Source: Sphingomonas sp. PAMC 26621
Lineage (GTDB): Bacteria; Pseudomonadota; Alphaproteobacteria; Sphingomonadales; Sphingomonadaceae
Direction of reading: 5' to 3'
DNA length: 64,000 nucleotides
Assembly: GCF_000251145.1 (NCBI RefSeq)
Contig: NZ_AIDW01000019.1
Location: 124,001-188,000, forward strand
The notes beneath the pieces were generated by a model. It saw nothing but the letters and a program-made list of their open reading frames with translations, was not told the DNA's origin and made no database searches. Every line of letters starts with the position of its first letter. Within the stretch, counting starts at the first letter, position 1. Position numbers and translations under genes: made by a program. Of the stretch, positions 16,652 through 25,613 are shown in pieces.

Positions 16652-18379
16652 ATGGCCACTCAGCCAAACCCGACCCGCGACGATTTCGCCGCCCTTCTCG
16701 AAATGACCCTCGGCGGTGCCGACAGTTTCGAAGGCCGCGTCGTCAAGGGCACCGTCACCGGAATTGAAAACGACCTCGCCGTCATCGACGTCGGCCTCAA
16801 GTCGGAAGGCCGCGTGCCGCTTCGCGAATTCGCGATGCCCGGCCAGAAGGCGGACCTCAAGGTCGGTGACGAAGTCGAAGTGTTCGTCGACCGCGTCGAG
16901 AACGTCCACGGCGAAGCGATGCTGTCGCGCGACCGCGCACGCCGCGAAGCTGCATGGGACACGCTCGAAACCGAATTCGCCAAGTCGGCTCGCGTCGAGG
17001 GCGTTATCTTCGGTCGCGTCAAGGGCGGCTTCACGGTCGACCTCAACGGCGCCGTGGCCTTCCTGCCGGGTTCGCAGGTCGACATCCGCCCCGTGCGCGA
17101 CGTCACCCCGCTGATGGACATCCCGCAGCCGTTCCAGATCCTCAAGATGGACCGCAAGCGCGGCAACATCGTCGTGTCGCGTCGTGCGATCCTGGAAGAG
17201 ACCCGCGCCGAGCAGCGTTCAGGCCTCATCCTGTCGCTCGCCGAGGGCCAGATCATTGACGGCGTCGTCAAGAACATCACCGATTACGGTGCGTTCGTTG
17301 ACCTGGGCGGCATCGACGGCCTGCTGCACGTCACCGATCTGTCGTACAAGCGTGTCGGCCATCCGTCGGAAGTCCTCAACATCGGCGACACCGTCCGTGT
17401 TCAGATCATCCGTATCAACAAGGACACGCAGCGTATCTCGCTCGGCATGAAGCAGCTCGAGAGCGATCCGTGGGAGGGTGCAGCCGCCAAGTACCCGGTT
17501 GGTGCCAAGCTCACCGGCCGCGTCACGAACATCACCGAATATGGTGCGTTCGTCGAGCTGGAGCCGGGCATCGAAGGCCTCGTTCACGTGTCCGAAATGT
17601 CCTGGACCAAGAAGAACGTCCATCCGGGCAAGATCGTCTCGACCTCGCAGGAAGTCGACGTCGTGGTCATCGAGGTCGATCCCGACAAGCGTCGTATCTC
17701 GCTTGGTCTCAAGCAGGCGATCAACAACCCGTGGGAGGCCTTCGCTGAGGCGCATCCGATCGGTTCGACCGTTGAAGGCGAAGTCAAGAACGCGACCGAA
17801 TTCGGTCTGTTCATCGGCCTCGACAATGACGTCGACGGCATGGTCCACATGTCGGACATCGCCTGGGGCGTGTCGGGCGAGGACGCGCTCAACCTGCATC
17901 GCAAGGGTGAGGTCGTCCAGGCGATCGTGCTCGACATCGATGCCGAGAAGGAGCGGATCTCGCTTGGCATGAAGCAGCTCGAGCGTGGTGCCCCGGCGGC
18001 AGGCACGGTTGCAGCAGGCGGCAATGCGTCGTCGGGCCTCAACAAGAACGCGATCGTCACCGTCACGGTGCTCGAAGTGCGCGATGCCGGTCTCGAAGTG
18101 CAGGTCGGTGACGACGGCGCGACGGGCTTCATCAAGCGGACCGATCTCGGCCGCGATCGTGACGAGCAGCGACCGGAGCGTTTCCAGGTCGCACAGAAGT
18201 TCGATGCGATGGTGACCGGCTTCGACCGTTCGAAGAAGCCGACCTTCTCGATCAAGGCGATGCAGATCTCCGAAGAGAAGCAGGCCGTGGCACAGTATGG
18301 CTCGTCCGACTCGGGCGCGTCGCTGGGCGACATCTTGGGCGCGGCGCTGAAGGCGCAGAACAGCGATACCAAGAAGTAA
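16652..18379 (+). CDS. rpsA: 30S ribosomal protein S1
   Basis: A 575-residue protein with six S1/OB-fold repeats (about residues 30-100, 115-182, 200-268, 285-355, 372-442 and 460-530). Typical repeat cores are ITDYGAFVDLGGIDGLLHVTD and ITEYGAFVELEPGIEGLVHVSE. S1 recruits mRNA to the 30S subunit. ATG 16652 gives the standard start MATQPNPTRDDFAALLEM; the open frame upstream is leader. The ribosome site is weak (AGGA about 14 bases ahead), as is common for rpsA. A strong terminator follows. The 245-base leader after cmk probably holds its promoter. Confidence 0.98.
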   Translation: MATQPNPTRDDFAALLEMTLGGADSFEGRVVKGTVTGIENDLAVIDVGLKSEGRVPLREFAMPGQKADLKVGDEVEVFVDRVENVHGEAMLSRDRARREAAWDTLETEFAKSARVEGVIFGRVKGGFTVDLNGAVAFLPGSQVDIRPVRDVTPLMDIPQPFQILKMDRKRGNIVVSRRAILEETRAEQRSGLILSLAEGQIIDGVVKNITDYGAFVDLGGIDGLLHVTDLSYKRVGHPSEVLNIGDTVRVQIIRINKDTQRISLGMKQLESDPWEGAAAKYPVGAKLTGRVTNITEYGAFVELEPGIEGLVHVSEMSWTKKNVHPGKIVSTSQEVDVVVIEVDPDKRRISLGLKQAINNPWEAFAEAHPIGSTVEGEVKNATEFGLFIGLDNDVDGMVHMSDIAWGVSGEDALNLHRKGEVVQAIVLDIDAEKERISLGMKQLERGAPAAGTVAAGGNASSGLNKNAIVTVTVLEVRDAGLEVQVGDDGATGFIKRTDLGRDRDEQRPERFQVAQKFDAMVTGFDRSKKPTFSIKAMQISEEKQAVAQYGSSDSGASLGDILGAALKAQNSDTKK

Positions 18380-18386
18380 GACTATT

Positions 18387-18414
18387 GGGGGATCGTTCTA
18401 ACGGACGATCCCCC
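18387..18414 (+). terminator. rpsA rho-independent terminator
   Basis: GGGGGATCGT (18387-18396) pairs perfectly with ACGATCCCCC (18405-18414) across an eight-base loop, followed by TTAACTTTTG. It begins eight bases after the rpsA stop. Confidence 0.85.
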
Positions 18415-18532
18415 TTAACTTTTGACGTCGTAATTTGCCTTTGTACGTTGGCCGAGTTGCGGTAAATCAAGACCGATGCGGCCTTTCTTCATTCCACAGT
18501 GGATATGAAGGTCTTGGGTAAGGGAAGACGAT

Positions 18533-18814
18533 ATGATCCGGTCCGAGCTGGTGGAAATGCTGGCGAGCGAGAATCCCGATCTGTCCGCGCGCGATGTCGA
18601 AGCGCTGGTGACGACCTTTTTCGATGAAATCAGCAAACGGCTCGCCCTTGGCGGTCGTGTAGAGCTTCGCGGCTTCGGTGCCTTTTCGACCCGTCCGCGA
18701 GATGCGCGCACCGGGCGCAACCCCCGCACTGGCGAACTTGTCGCGGTCGAGGCGAAACGCGTGCCGTATTTCAAGCCCGGCAAGGAAATGCGCGTTCGGC
18801 TCAACGTCGCCTGA
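18533..18814 (+). CDS. ihfB: Integration host factor beta subunit
   Basis: A 93-residue HU/IHF-fold DNA-bending protein, [23 protein letters not shown] and so on. The beta-arm region is [27 protein letters not shown], with the proline-containing RNPRTGE tip that intercalates DNA, and the C-terminus is [15 protein letters not shown]. The residues favour IHF beta over HU. The position directly after rpsA matches the widespread rpsA-ihfB order. It functions as a heterodimer with IHF alpha, encoded elsewhere. Confidence 0.95.
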   Translation: MIRSELVEMLASENPDLSARDVEALVTTFFDEISKRLALGGRVELRGFGAFSTRPRDARTGRNPRTGELVAVEAKRVPYFKPGKEMRVRLNVA

Positions 18815-18896
18815 CTTGGCTTGACGGCGGTTCTCAAGGAATTGCCGTCTCCGCACGCTTGACGTGGCCCGCGACATCGGCTTGTCGTCTCCGCAA

Positions 18897-18979
18897 GCGG
18901 ACGTGGCGAAATCGGTAGACGCAGGGGACTTAAAATCCCCCTCTTCGGAGTGCGGGTTCGAGTCCCGCCGTCCGCACCA
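18897..18979 (+). tRNA. tRNA-Leu (UAA)
   Basis: An 83-base gene with acceptor stem GCGGACG/CGTCCGC and encoded CCA. The anticodon stem GGGGA/TCCCC holds the loop CTTAAAA (anticodon TAA). A short class II variable arm precedes the T-arm GCGGGTTCGAGTCCCGC. Confidence 0.96.
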
Positions 18980-19084
18980 TCTTTTTACGGCATAAGGCCC
19001 GGATCGTGGTTCCCCGGCGCGGCGGCGGTCGCTCCACGCCGATCGCGGGTAGCGCGTTATCGCCGTGAGTGGCACAGTTGCATC

Positions 19085-20560
19085 ATGCCGCCTGTTCTGT
19101 TCCGTCCCAGCCTTCGCGCCGTATGTGTTCTCCTGCCCGCGTTGCTTGCCGCCTGTTCCGAACGGACCGACGACGGGCCCGTCGTCGTCAGCGCGATCGG
19201 CGGCGCGCCAGGCATGGCCGATCCCGCCAGGTCGGTGCTGGATCCCCCTGCCCGCGTCCTGCTCGACGCGACCGCACAGGGTCTCGTCCGGTTTGATGCC
19301 GCCGGCCAGATCGAGCCGGGCGTTGCCGAGCGGTGGAGCGTGATCGACAACGGGATGAGCTACATCTTCCGTCTCCGCGACAGCGAATGGCCCGATGGAC
19401 GGACCGTCTCCGCGGGTGAGGTCGTGCGCCTCCTGCGGCGGCAGCTCGGCCCGACGTCGCGCAACCCGCTTGCCCCGTTCCTGACTGCGATCGACGAAAT
19501 CGTCGAGATGACGCCCGAGGTCATCGAGATCCGGCTGAAGCGCCCGCGCCCCGATCTCCTGAAGCTGTTCGCGCAGCCCGAGCTCGCAATTTTCCGCCTC
19601 ACGGCACCCGGCGGAAGCGGCCCCTACCGGATCGTCGCGCAACGCGGTCCCGTCACCCGTTTGCGTCCGGCGTTCGATCCCTCCCGCGCCGCGGACAATG
19701 ACGTTGCGAAACCGCCGGCGGATGCCACGATCAAGCTGATCGGCGAGCGGGCCGCGATGGCGATCGCGCGCTTCCGTGCCGAATTGTCCGACGGGGTGTT
19801 GGGCGGCGGCTTTTCCGACTGGCCGATCGTGCTCGAAACGCGGATCCCGCCGATCAGTCGGCGGTTCGATCCCGCCGCCGGGTTGTTCGGGCTTGCGATC
19901 ACCAGTCGCGACGGCGTGCTCGCCGACCCCGCGAACCGTGCCGCGATCGCGCGCAGCGTCGACCGCGCAGGGTTCACCGCCTCGATTTCTCCCGAATGGG
20001 CCACGACGACGCAATTGCTTCCCGAGCAGCTCGATTCCGCGGCACCACCGGCGCTCGCGCCCTGGACGCAAGCGCTCGGGCCGAACGACAGGACCCCGCG
20101 GGCGACGATCGACGCATGGCGGGCGGCCAACCCGGGGGACATCCGGGTTCGCGTCGCGTTGCCGGCGGGACCCGGCGCGACGATCCTTTACGGCTATGTC
20201 GGCGCCGCGCTGCAGTCGCTCGGGATCACCCCCGAACGCGTCGGCCCGGACGCACCTGCCGAGCTCCGCCTGGTCGACGAGGTCGCGCCCTATGACAGCG
20301 CACGCTGGTACGTCGCGCGCGCCTGCCAGCCGTGCGGCGGGGTCGCGCAGATCGCGATCGAAGCGGCGCGCGATGCCGATTCCCCGCGGTTGCGGTCGCA
20401 ACAGATTGCGGCAGCGGATGCGGCGCTCGCCAGCGACGTGGCGTTCATCCCGATCGCCCGTCCGCTCCGCTGGTCGCTGGTATCGACCCGCCTCAAGGCA
20501 TGGACCGGGAACACCCGCGCGTGGCACCCGTTGAATCATCTCCGCGGCGATACCAATTGA
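19085..20560 (+). CDS. Extracytoplasmic solute-binding lipoprotein (SBP_bac_5-like)
   Basis: A 491-residue protein with a lipoprotein signal peptide ending LLPALLAAC; Cys24 would be lipidated. The body resembles family 5 peptide/oligopeptide-binding proteins: VLLDATAQGLVRFDAAGQIEPGVAERWSVIDNGMSYIFRLRDSEWPDGRTVSAGEVVRLLRR is the usual N-terminal lobe. The family's middle region is shortened. No permease or ATPase is adjacent, so it is an orphan binding protein. The open frame upstream overlaps tRNA-Leu, which rules out the longer start. Its ligand is unknown. Confidence 0.85.
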   Translation: MPPVLFRPSLRAVCVLLPALLAACSERTDDGPVVVSAIGGAPGMADPARSVLDPPARVLLDATAQGLVRFDAAGQIEPGVAERWSVIDNGMSYIFRLRDSEWPDGRTVSAGEVVRLLRRQLGPTSRNPLAPFLTAIDEIVEMTPEVIEIRLKRPRPDLLKLFAQPELAIFRLTAPGGSGPYRIVAQRGPVTRLRPAFDPSRAADNDVAKPPADATIKLIGERAAMAIARFRAELSDGVLGGGFSDWPIVLETRIPPISRRFDPAAGLFGLAITSRDGVLADPANRAAIARSVDRAGFTASISPEWATTTQLLPEQLDSAAPPALAPWTQALGPNDRTPRATIDAWRAANPGDIRVRVALPAGPGATILYGYVGAALQSLGITPERVGPDAPAELRLVDEVAPYDSARWYVARACQPCGGVAQIAIEAARDADSPRLRSQQIAAADAALASDVAFIPIARPLRWSLVSTRLKAWTGNTRAWHPLNHLRGDTN

Positions 20561-20566
20561 GGTAAC

Positions 20567-20998
20567 ATGGTCCAGAACACGACACGCATGAGCCCGCCGC
20601 CGCTAGGCGACTTCGCTGCACGCTATGCCGGCAAGGATCCGGCAGCGGTCCGCCAACGGATCGAGGCGATGGAGCATCTGCTCGAAGGCCTTTTCACGAT
20701 TCCCGGGATCAACCGCAAGGTCGGCCTCGACGTTCTGCTCGATCTCCTGCCGATCGGCGGCGACATCGTCGGCGCAGCGATGGGAAGCTGGATGGTGTGG
20801 GAAGCCCGCAATCTCGGTATGTCGAAAGGCCAGATGGCGCGGATGTTCGGCAATGTCGGGATCGACTTTGCGCTCGGCTTGATTCCGTTCATCGGGGCGG
20901 TTCCCGATTTCCTGTTCCGCTCGAACACCCGCAACCTGAAGATCATCAAGCGCCACCTCGACAAGCACCACCCAGCGCTTGCCGTGGTCGACCAGTAG
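20567..20998 (+). CDS. DUF4112 domain protein
   Basis: A 143-residue protein with the DUF4112 pattern: LLEGLFTIPGINRKVGLDVLLDLLPIGGDIVGAAMGSWMVWEARNLGMSK, then MFGNVGIDFALGLIPFIGAVPDFLFRSNTRNLKIIKRHLDKH. Two hydrophobic hairpins (about 50-72 and 95-118) suggest membrane association. It starts six bases after the solute-binding lipoprotein stop, so both may be co-transcribed. The family has no established function. Confidence 0.88.
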   Translation: MVQNTTRMSPPPLGDFAARYAGKDPAAVRQRIEAMEHLLEGLFTIPGINRKVGLDVLLDLLPIGGDIVGAAMGSWMVWEARNLGMSKGQMARMFGNVGIDFALGLIPFIGAVPDFLFRSNTRNLKIIKRHLDKHHPALAVVDQ

Positions 20999-21013
20999 GG
21001 CGAGCGATCTAGC

Positions 21014-21721
21014 TCAGCGCTTTCCCCGCCAGATCTGCATTGGCGTCTCGGGCGAAACGCCGCCCGAGCCGGGATGGCAAGGTGCGTAGGCAAAGCGCGT
21101 GTCGAGGCACAACCAAAGTTCGTCGAGCCAGCCACGCTTGTTCACGGTAACGCGAATGGCTTCGGCTGGCAGACCCGGGTTGGCGCGTGCGATCGCGCTT
21201 GCCACCTGCCCTGCGTTCACCGGGCGACGCGATAACGCGCGGATATCGGGAAAACGCAACCGGTCGTACAGGCCGGTCGAACGCGCGAAATAGGCATCCG
21301 GCGTAACGCCCATGCAGGTGCCATGTTTGGCCCATTCGTGCTGGATCAATTGCGGCGACGGCGTTGCGCACACCGCCCGGCGGATCGTCGCGTCGGGCAG
21401 AATGGGCGTAGCAGCGCAATATTGCGGCCATTCCTTGCCAACGCCATCGGGCCAGAGACCGTGGAGCGTGAACCCGAACCGATTGCCGCTGCGGCATTCG
21501 AACCGGGCGTTCGGGTCGCGGGCGTTGCTGTGGCAATATTCCGGAGCCCAGGTGAGCGCGAGCGTGTAACTGCCGATCGGCAGGACCCGTCGGGGCTGGC
21601 TTTCCGAAGGAAGATCGGGGTGTGGACGGGCAAGCTGCGCCGGGATGCTGCATTGCTCGCTCTGCGCGGCAGCGACGCCGGGCATCGTGATCATCGCAAG
21701 GGCGGTCAGGGCGTGCTTCAT
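21014..21721 (-). CDS. Secreted ribonuclease T2
   Basis: A 235-residue RNase T2-family endoribonuclease with a Sec signal peptide (about 1-20). Both conserved active-site segments are intact: FTLHGLWPD with His87, and HEWAKHGTC with His128, Glu129 and His133. Several cysteines fit a disulfide-bonded periplasmic or secreted enzyme. These enzymes cut single-stranded RNA to 2',3'-cyclic phosphates for scavenging. The ATG overlaps the stop of the upstream membrane-protein gene (ATGA), suggesting a two-gene unit. Confidence 0.94.
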   Translation of the reverse strand: MKHALTALAMITMPGVAAAQSEQCSIPAQLARPHPDLPSESQPRRVLPIGSYTLALTWAPEYCHSNARDPNARFECRSGNRFGFTLHGLWPDGVGKEWPQYCAATPILPDATIRRAVCATPSPQLIQHEWAKHGTCMGVTPDAYFARSTGLYDRLRFPDIRALSRRPVNAGQVASAIARANPGLPAEAIRVTVNKRGWLDELWLCLDTRFAYAPCHPGSGGVSPETPMQIWRGKR

Positions 21722-22143
21722 GCGACCACCTCGTCGAACCAAAGCGCCGCATCCGGGCGAAACAATTGCCACACGGCAATGGCGTTGAGCACGAACGCGA
21801 CAATCATCAGCACCCCGCCGATCCCCGGCTGGGTCGTACCGGTCCTGAGGCTGGTCACGATGCCGAGGACTCCCAGACCGAAAAACGCGGTGATAATCCA
21901 TTTCGTCACGACCGAGCGTCGCCGCGCGGTGAAATACCAGAGGGTCAGCGCGAGGACGATCGCAATCGCCGTTCCGAACAGGAGGATGTTGCCCCCGAAG
22001 GCAGGACCGAACTGCGCCGCGCCCGGGTTTTCCGCCATCCGCTGCAGCGAAGAGTTCCACGACAGCGCGGTGTTGACCAGACCCACCGCGGTCGCGCCGA
22101 GATAACAGCGTTCGAACCAGATGATCGACACCGGACGTTCCAT
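21718..22143 (-). CDS. Four-helix membrane protein, unknown
   Basis: A 141-residue hydrophobic protein with four predicted transmembrane helices (about 10-28, 48-68, 80-98, 108-126). The sequence NPGAAQFGPAFGGNILLFG lies between helices one and two, and RRRSVVTKWIITAFFGLG starts helix three. It shares ATGA with the downstream RNase T2 gene. I do not recognise a named family. The coupling to RNase T2 is the only clue to its role and does not identify a function. Confidence 0.75.
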   Translation of the reverse strand: MERPVSIIWFERCYLGATAVGLVNTALSWNSSLQRMAENPGAAQFGPAFGGNILLFGTAIAIVLALTLWYFTARRRSVVTKWIITAFFGLGVLGIVTSLRTGTTQPGIGGVLMIVAFVLNAIAVWQLFRPDAALWFDEVVA

Positions 22144-22218
22144 GATTCGCTTCCCCCCAAAGGCGATGATCGCGAAAGCTTAGCGGCGATCCCGACAAGC
22201 GCAACGCGACGACAGTGG

Positions 22219-23082
22219 TCAGCGCGAGGGCGCGAAATCGAGCCCGAGGTCGGCGGCGGGGGCGGACTGGGTCAGCCGTCCGACGCTGACGTAGGTCACG
22301 CCGGTTTCGGCAATCGCGCGGATCGTGTCGAGCCGCACGCCCCCCGATGCCTCGGTCGGAACGCGCCCGCCGACAATCGCGACCGCCGCACGCAACGTCG
22401 TCACGTCCATATTGTCGAGCAGCAGGTGCGTCGCGCCGGCATCCAGGGCTTCCGCAATCTGGTCCAGGGAGTCGACCTCGACGATGATCCGCGCGATCCC
22501 GGCCGAAACTGCGCGCGCGACGGCAGGAGCGATCCCGCCTGCCACCGCGACATGGTTGTCCTTGATCATCGCGGCATCCCACAGCCCCAGCCGATGATTG
22601 GTCGCGCCGCCCATGCGCGTCGCATATTTTTCCAGCCGTCGAAGCCCCGGGATCGTCTTGCGCGTATCGAGAAGAACCGCACCTGTACCGGCAATGGCAT
22701 CGACATAGGTGCGGGTGAGCGTCGCGATCCCCGACAGATGCTGGACGGTGTTGAGCGCGGAGCGCTCCGCCGTGAGCAACGCGCGGGCCTTGCCCGAGAG
22801 TCGCAGAACGTCGGTTCCGGGGAGGATCCGGTCGCCATCCGCGACCAGCCGTTCGATCACCGCCTCCGGGTCGAGTGCGCGAAAGAACGCCTCGGCGATT
22901 GGCAGGCCTGCGACGACGATCGCTTCGCGGCTGTCCATCACGCCAGTGAAACGGGCGGTTTCGGGAATCACGGCCTGCGAGGTGATATCGCCGACGTCGC
23001 CAAGATCTTCCGCCAGCGTTGCGGAAATGAAGGCCGGGAGATCGAAGCCCTCCAGGGCGAACGCGGTGGTCTGATCGGTCAT
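22219..23082 (-). CDS. nadC: Nicotinate-nucleotide diphosphorylase (carboxylating)
   Basis: A 287-residue quinolinate phosphoribosyltransferase making nicotinate mononucleotide in de novo NAD synthesis. Features are DITSQAVIP, LNTVQHLSGIATLT, DTRKTIPGLRRLEKYA, HRLGLWDAAMIKDNHV, LLLDNMD and the C-terminal ASGGVRLDTIRAIAETGVTYVSVG. nadA lies 1.5 kb upstream on the same strand, but a Crp/Fnr gene on the opposite strand separates them and nadB is not present, so the pathway genes are dispersed rather than in one operon. Confidence 0.96.
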   Translation of the reverse strand: MTDQTTAFALEGFDLPAFISATLAEDLGDVGDITSQAVIPETARFTGVMDSREAIVVAGLPIAEAFFRALDPEAVIERLVADGDRILPGTDVLRLSGKARALLTAERSALNTVQHLSGIATLTRTYVDAIAGTGAVLLDTRKTIPGLRRLEKYATRMGGATNHRLGLWDAAMIKDNHVAVAGGIAPAVARAVSAGIARIIVEVDSLDQIAEALDAGATHLLLDNMDVTTLRAAVAIVGGRVPTEASGGVRLDTIRAIAETGVTYVSVGRLTQSAPAADLGLDFAPSR

Positions 23083-23514
23083 GCCTCGCTTTAGCGGCCG
23101 AAGCTTCGCGGTGCAGCCACAATTTCGTCAGGACCGTCGGGCCGGCCCGGTTCTTGGCCGAAGCGGCGGGTGGGTGGGTTCCGCGATCGGTTCGACCGCG
23201 CCCGCGTCTACTATCCCGCGATGACCCCGGTGGCGGAACCCCGCCCGGGGAGCGGACTGACCCGCCGTTTGAACGAAACGCGCCTCAGGGGTATGGGATC
23301 GTTTCGGACCAAATCCTTTCGAAATGGGCTTCGGACGTTAACCTTGTGCTGACAGTTACTTACAGGGCGAAGCTTAACCTACGTTGCTATTATATTTGAT
23401 AAATGTTGATAAGGTTTTTTGCCACCTGTGTTAGAGCAAGGACATCGCCGGAACGCTACAAGGGCTTCGGGGACAGAGAGATGCGACATGCTCCCGCCCT
23501 TTAGCGGGAAGCCA
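23083..23514. other. 432-bp regulatory gap with an AT-rich island
   Basis: Divergent region between nadC and the Crp/Fnr gene. Around 23386-23420 the composition becomes unusually AT-rich and contains TTGATAA twice (TTGATAAATGTTGATAA), reminiscent of FNR/FixK half-sites in direct orientation, followed by a T-run. A promoter for the regulator is likely here. The 81-codon ORF at 23154-23399 has no family features and is not accepted. Confidence 0.5.
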
Positions 23515-24243
23515 ATGCAGCGAAATTCTATACACGATTCCATTATCGCCAGCCTCACGCGTCATGCAGCGCTCGACGAGGACGATTATGCCGCACTTCG
23601 CGGTCTCCAGCTTTCCCCCCGCCAGATCGAACCCTCCACCTATCTCGTTCGCGAGGGGGAGAAACCGGCACGTTGCGCCTTCATCCTGTCGGGATTCACG
23701 TATCGCCAGAAACTGACCAGCAACGGCGCGCGGCAGATCGTCTCGTTGCAAATTCCCGGTGAGTTCGTCGATCTGCAGAATTTGTGGCTCAACGAATCCG
23801 ACCATAACGTCCAGGCCCTTACGCGAACCCAGATCGCCGACATCGATATCGGCGCACTGCGCACGGTCGTCACCACGCGGCCCGCGATCGCGACCGCGAT
23901 GTGGCGGACGTCTTTGATCGATTCCTCGATCTTTCGCGAATGGATCGTCAACATCGGCCGTCGCGACGCCCATACCCGGGTCGGGCATCTGCTGTGCGAA
24001 TTTTCGCTCCGGTTGGAAGCCGCCGGGATCGCTACGACGGGTGCCTATGATTTGCCGATGACTCAGGAGCAGCTGGGCGACACGGTCGGGTTGACCCCGG
24101 TGCACGTCAATCGGGTACTCAAGGCACTGGCCCAACGCGGACTGATCGAGCGCGACAGGCGCAAGATTCGTATCGTCGACTGGGTCGGCCTGCGCGACGC
24201 GAGCGACTTCAATCCGCGCTATCTTCATCTCGGTCAGAGCTGA
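23515..24243 (+). CDS. Crp/Fnr-family transcriptional regulator
   Basis: A 242-residue regulator. The cyclic-nucleotide-type beta roll (about 20-130) includes EPSTYLVREGEKPARCAFILSGFTYRQK. A dimer helix follows, and then the Crp winged helix (about 155-225) has MTQEQLGDTVGLTPVHVNRVLKALAQRGLIERDRRKIRIVD. The Fe-S cysteines of true FNR are absent, so it is unlikely to sense oxygen by an iron-sulfur cluster. ATG 23515 (GGGAAG just ahead) is preferred; 23488 is an alternative start. Its 3' end overlaps the convergent DUF6894 gene by 35 bases. The signal is unknown. Confidence 0.9.
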   Translation: MQRNSIHDSIIASLTRHAALDEDDYAALRGLQLSPRQIEPSTYLVREGEKPARCAFILSGFTYRQKLTSNGARQIVSLQIPGEFVDLQNLWLNESDHNVQALTRTQIADIDIGALRTVVTTRPAIATAMWRTSLIDSSIFREWIVNIGRRDAHTRVGHLLCEFSLRLEAAGIATTGAYDLPMTQEQLGDTVGLTPVHVNRVLKALAQRGLIERDRRKIRIVDWVGLRDASDFNPRYLHLGQS

Positions 24244-24505
24244 CCTCACGCTGGCCTGAAGCGTTCCGGGATTGTGCGGCGACCGCTCCGGTAACGACAA
24301 GCGTCATCAAGCGCTTGTCGTTACCATCCTCGACCTGAATCTGGAAAACCACGTTGGTCTTGCCCGCGCGCAAGTCGGACGTCAGAATTTCACCCGCCGC
24401 GTCGGACGCTTCGTTGCGGGCGCGTTCGAGACTGTCGAACTCCATCCCGTTTTCGTCCCGGGTGTAGGACTCCTGGTTCTCGACATGGAAATAGTAGCGC
24501 GACAT
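24209..24505 (-). CDS. DUF6894 family protein
   Basis: A 98-residue soluble protein beginning MSRYYFHVENQESYTRDENGMEFDSLERARNEASDAAGEIL, the standard N-terminus of the DUF6894 family common in alphaproteobacteria. Function is unknown. The ATG at 24505 is preferred over the frame start at 24541 because family members begin with M-x-R-Y-Y/F-F-H. The C-terminal Ser/Asp/Glu-rich tail (SSDRDEDSAD) is encoded antisense to the last codons of the Crp/Fnr gene. Confidence 0.85.
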   Translation of the reverse strand: MSRYYFHVENQESYTRDENGMEFDSLERARNEASDAAGEILTSDLRAGKTNVVFQIQVEDGNDKRLMTLVVTGAVAAQSRNASGQREVSSDRDEDSAD

Positions 24506-24550
24506 GCGGGGGAGTGTCGCCCTTTCCCACGCGCGCTGCATTATCCTGCG

Positions 24551-25561
24551 TTAGTCGCCCGAAACGCGTAACGGACCGAGGTCCCCCATCCCGACCGTAC
24601 CGCTCGCCATAGCGAGCATCGCGTCGAGGCTCTTCTTCGCCCGAAGTCGCAGATCTTCCTCGATTTCGATCCGCGGGCTGAGATCGCGCAAGGCCACGTA
24701 GAGCTTTTCCATCGTGTTGAGCGCCATGTACGGACAGATGTTGCAGTTGCAATTTCCGTCCGCGCCGGGAGCCCCGATGAAGGTCTTGTGCGGCGCGGCT
24801 TTCTCCATTTGATGGATGATGTGCGGCTCGGTCGCGACGATCAGCGTGTCGCCCGGCATCGAGTCGGCGAATGCGAGGATCGCGCTGGTGGACCCGACGT
24901 AATCCGCGTGATCCAGAATATAGGGTGGGCATTCGGGATGTGCCGCGATCGGCGCGCCGGGATGCCGGAGCTGGAGCTTGAGCAGTTCGGTTTCGCTGAA
25001 GGCCTCGTGCACGATGCACACGCCCGGCCACAGCAGCATCTCGCGTCCGGTCTTGCGCGCGAGATAGCCCCCCAGATTCTTGTCCGGACCGAAGATGATC
25101 TTCTGATCGAGCGGGATCTGGCTGAGGATCTTCTCGGCGGAGGACGAGGTGACGATAACGTCGCTGAGTGCCTTCACCTCGGTCGAGCAATTGATGTACG
25201 TCAGCGCGATGTGATCGGGATGCGCAGCGCGGAACGCGGCGAACTGGTCGGGTGGGCAGCTATCCTCGAGGCTGCATCCGGCGTCGAGATCGGGCAGAAC
25301 GACGATCTTGTCGGGGCTCAGGATCTTGGCGGTCTCCGCCATGAAGCGCACGCCGCAGAACGCGATGACGTCGGCGTCGGTCGCGGCCGCCTTCTTCGAC
25401 AGGTCGAGGCTGTCGCCGACGAAATCGGCGAGGTCCTGGATCTCGGGCTTCTGATAATAATGCGCGAGGATTACCGCGTTGCGGTCCTTGCGCAAACGGT
25501 CGATCTCCGCCCGCAGGTCGAGCCCCGTCAGCGTTCCGCCGATACCACCGCGTGCGTCCAT
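24551..25561 (-). CDS. nadA: Quinolinate synthase
   Basis: A 336-residue [4Fe-4S] enzyme condensing iminoaspartate with dihydroxyacetone phosphate to quinolinate. Family segments are [65 protein letters not shown] and the C-terminal [19 protein letters not shown] with cluster cysteines. Three in-frame starts cluster here; CGGGAGG lies six bases before the ATG at 25561, so this one is chosen. It acts just before NadC in NAD synthesis. Confidence 0.96.
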   Translation of the reverse strand: MDARGGIGGTLTGLDLRAEIDRLRKDRNAVILAHYYQKPEIQDLADFVGDSLDLSKKAAATDADVIAFCGVRFMAETAKILSPDKIVVLPDLDAGCSLEDSCPPDQFAAFRAAHPDHIALTYINCSTEVKALSDVIVTSSSAEKILSQIPLDQKIIFGPDKNLGGYLARKTGREMLLWPGVCIVHEAFSETELLKLQLRHPGAPIAAHPECPPYILDHADYVGSTSAILAFADSMPGDTLIVATEPHIIHQMEKAAPHKTFIGAPGADGNCNCNICPYMALNTMEKLYVALRDLSPRIEIEEDLRLRAKKSLDAMLAMASGTVGMGDLGPLRVSGD

Positions 25562-25613
25562 CACCATCCTCCCGCCTTGTCTGCGGCCCACATGGCCCCA
25601 GCGGCGACGGTGA

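Noticed and set aside
23154..23399. 81-codon ORF upstream of the Crp/Fnr gene
   Set aside because: No ribosome site, no family features, and it crosses the AT-rich promoter-like island.
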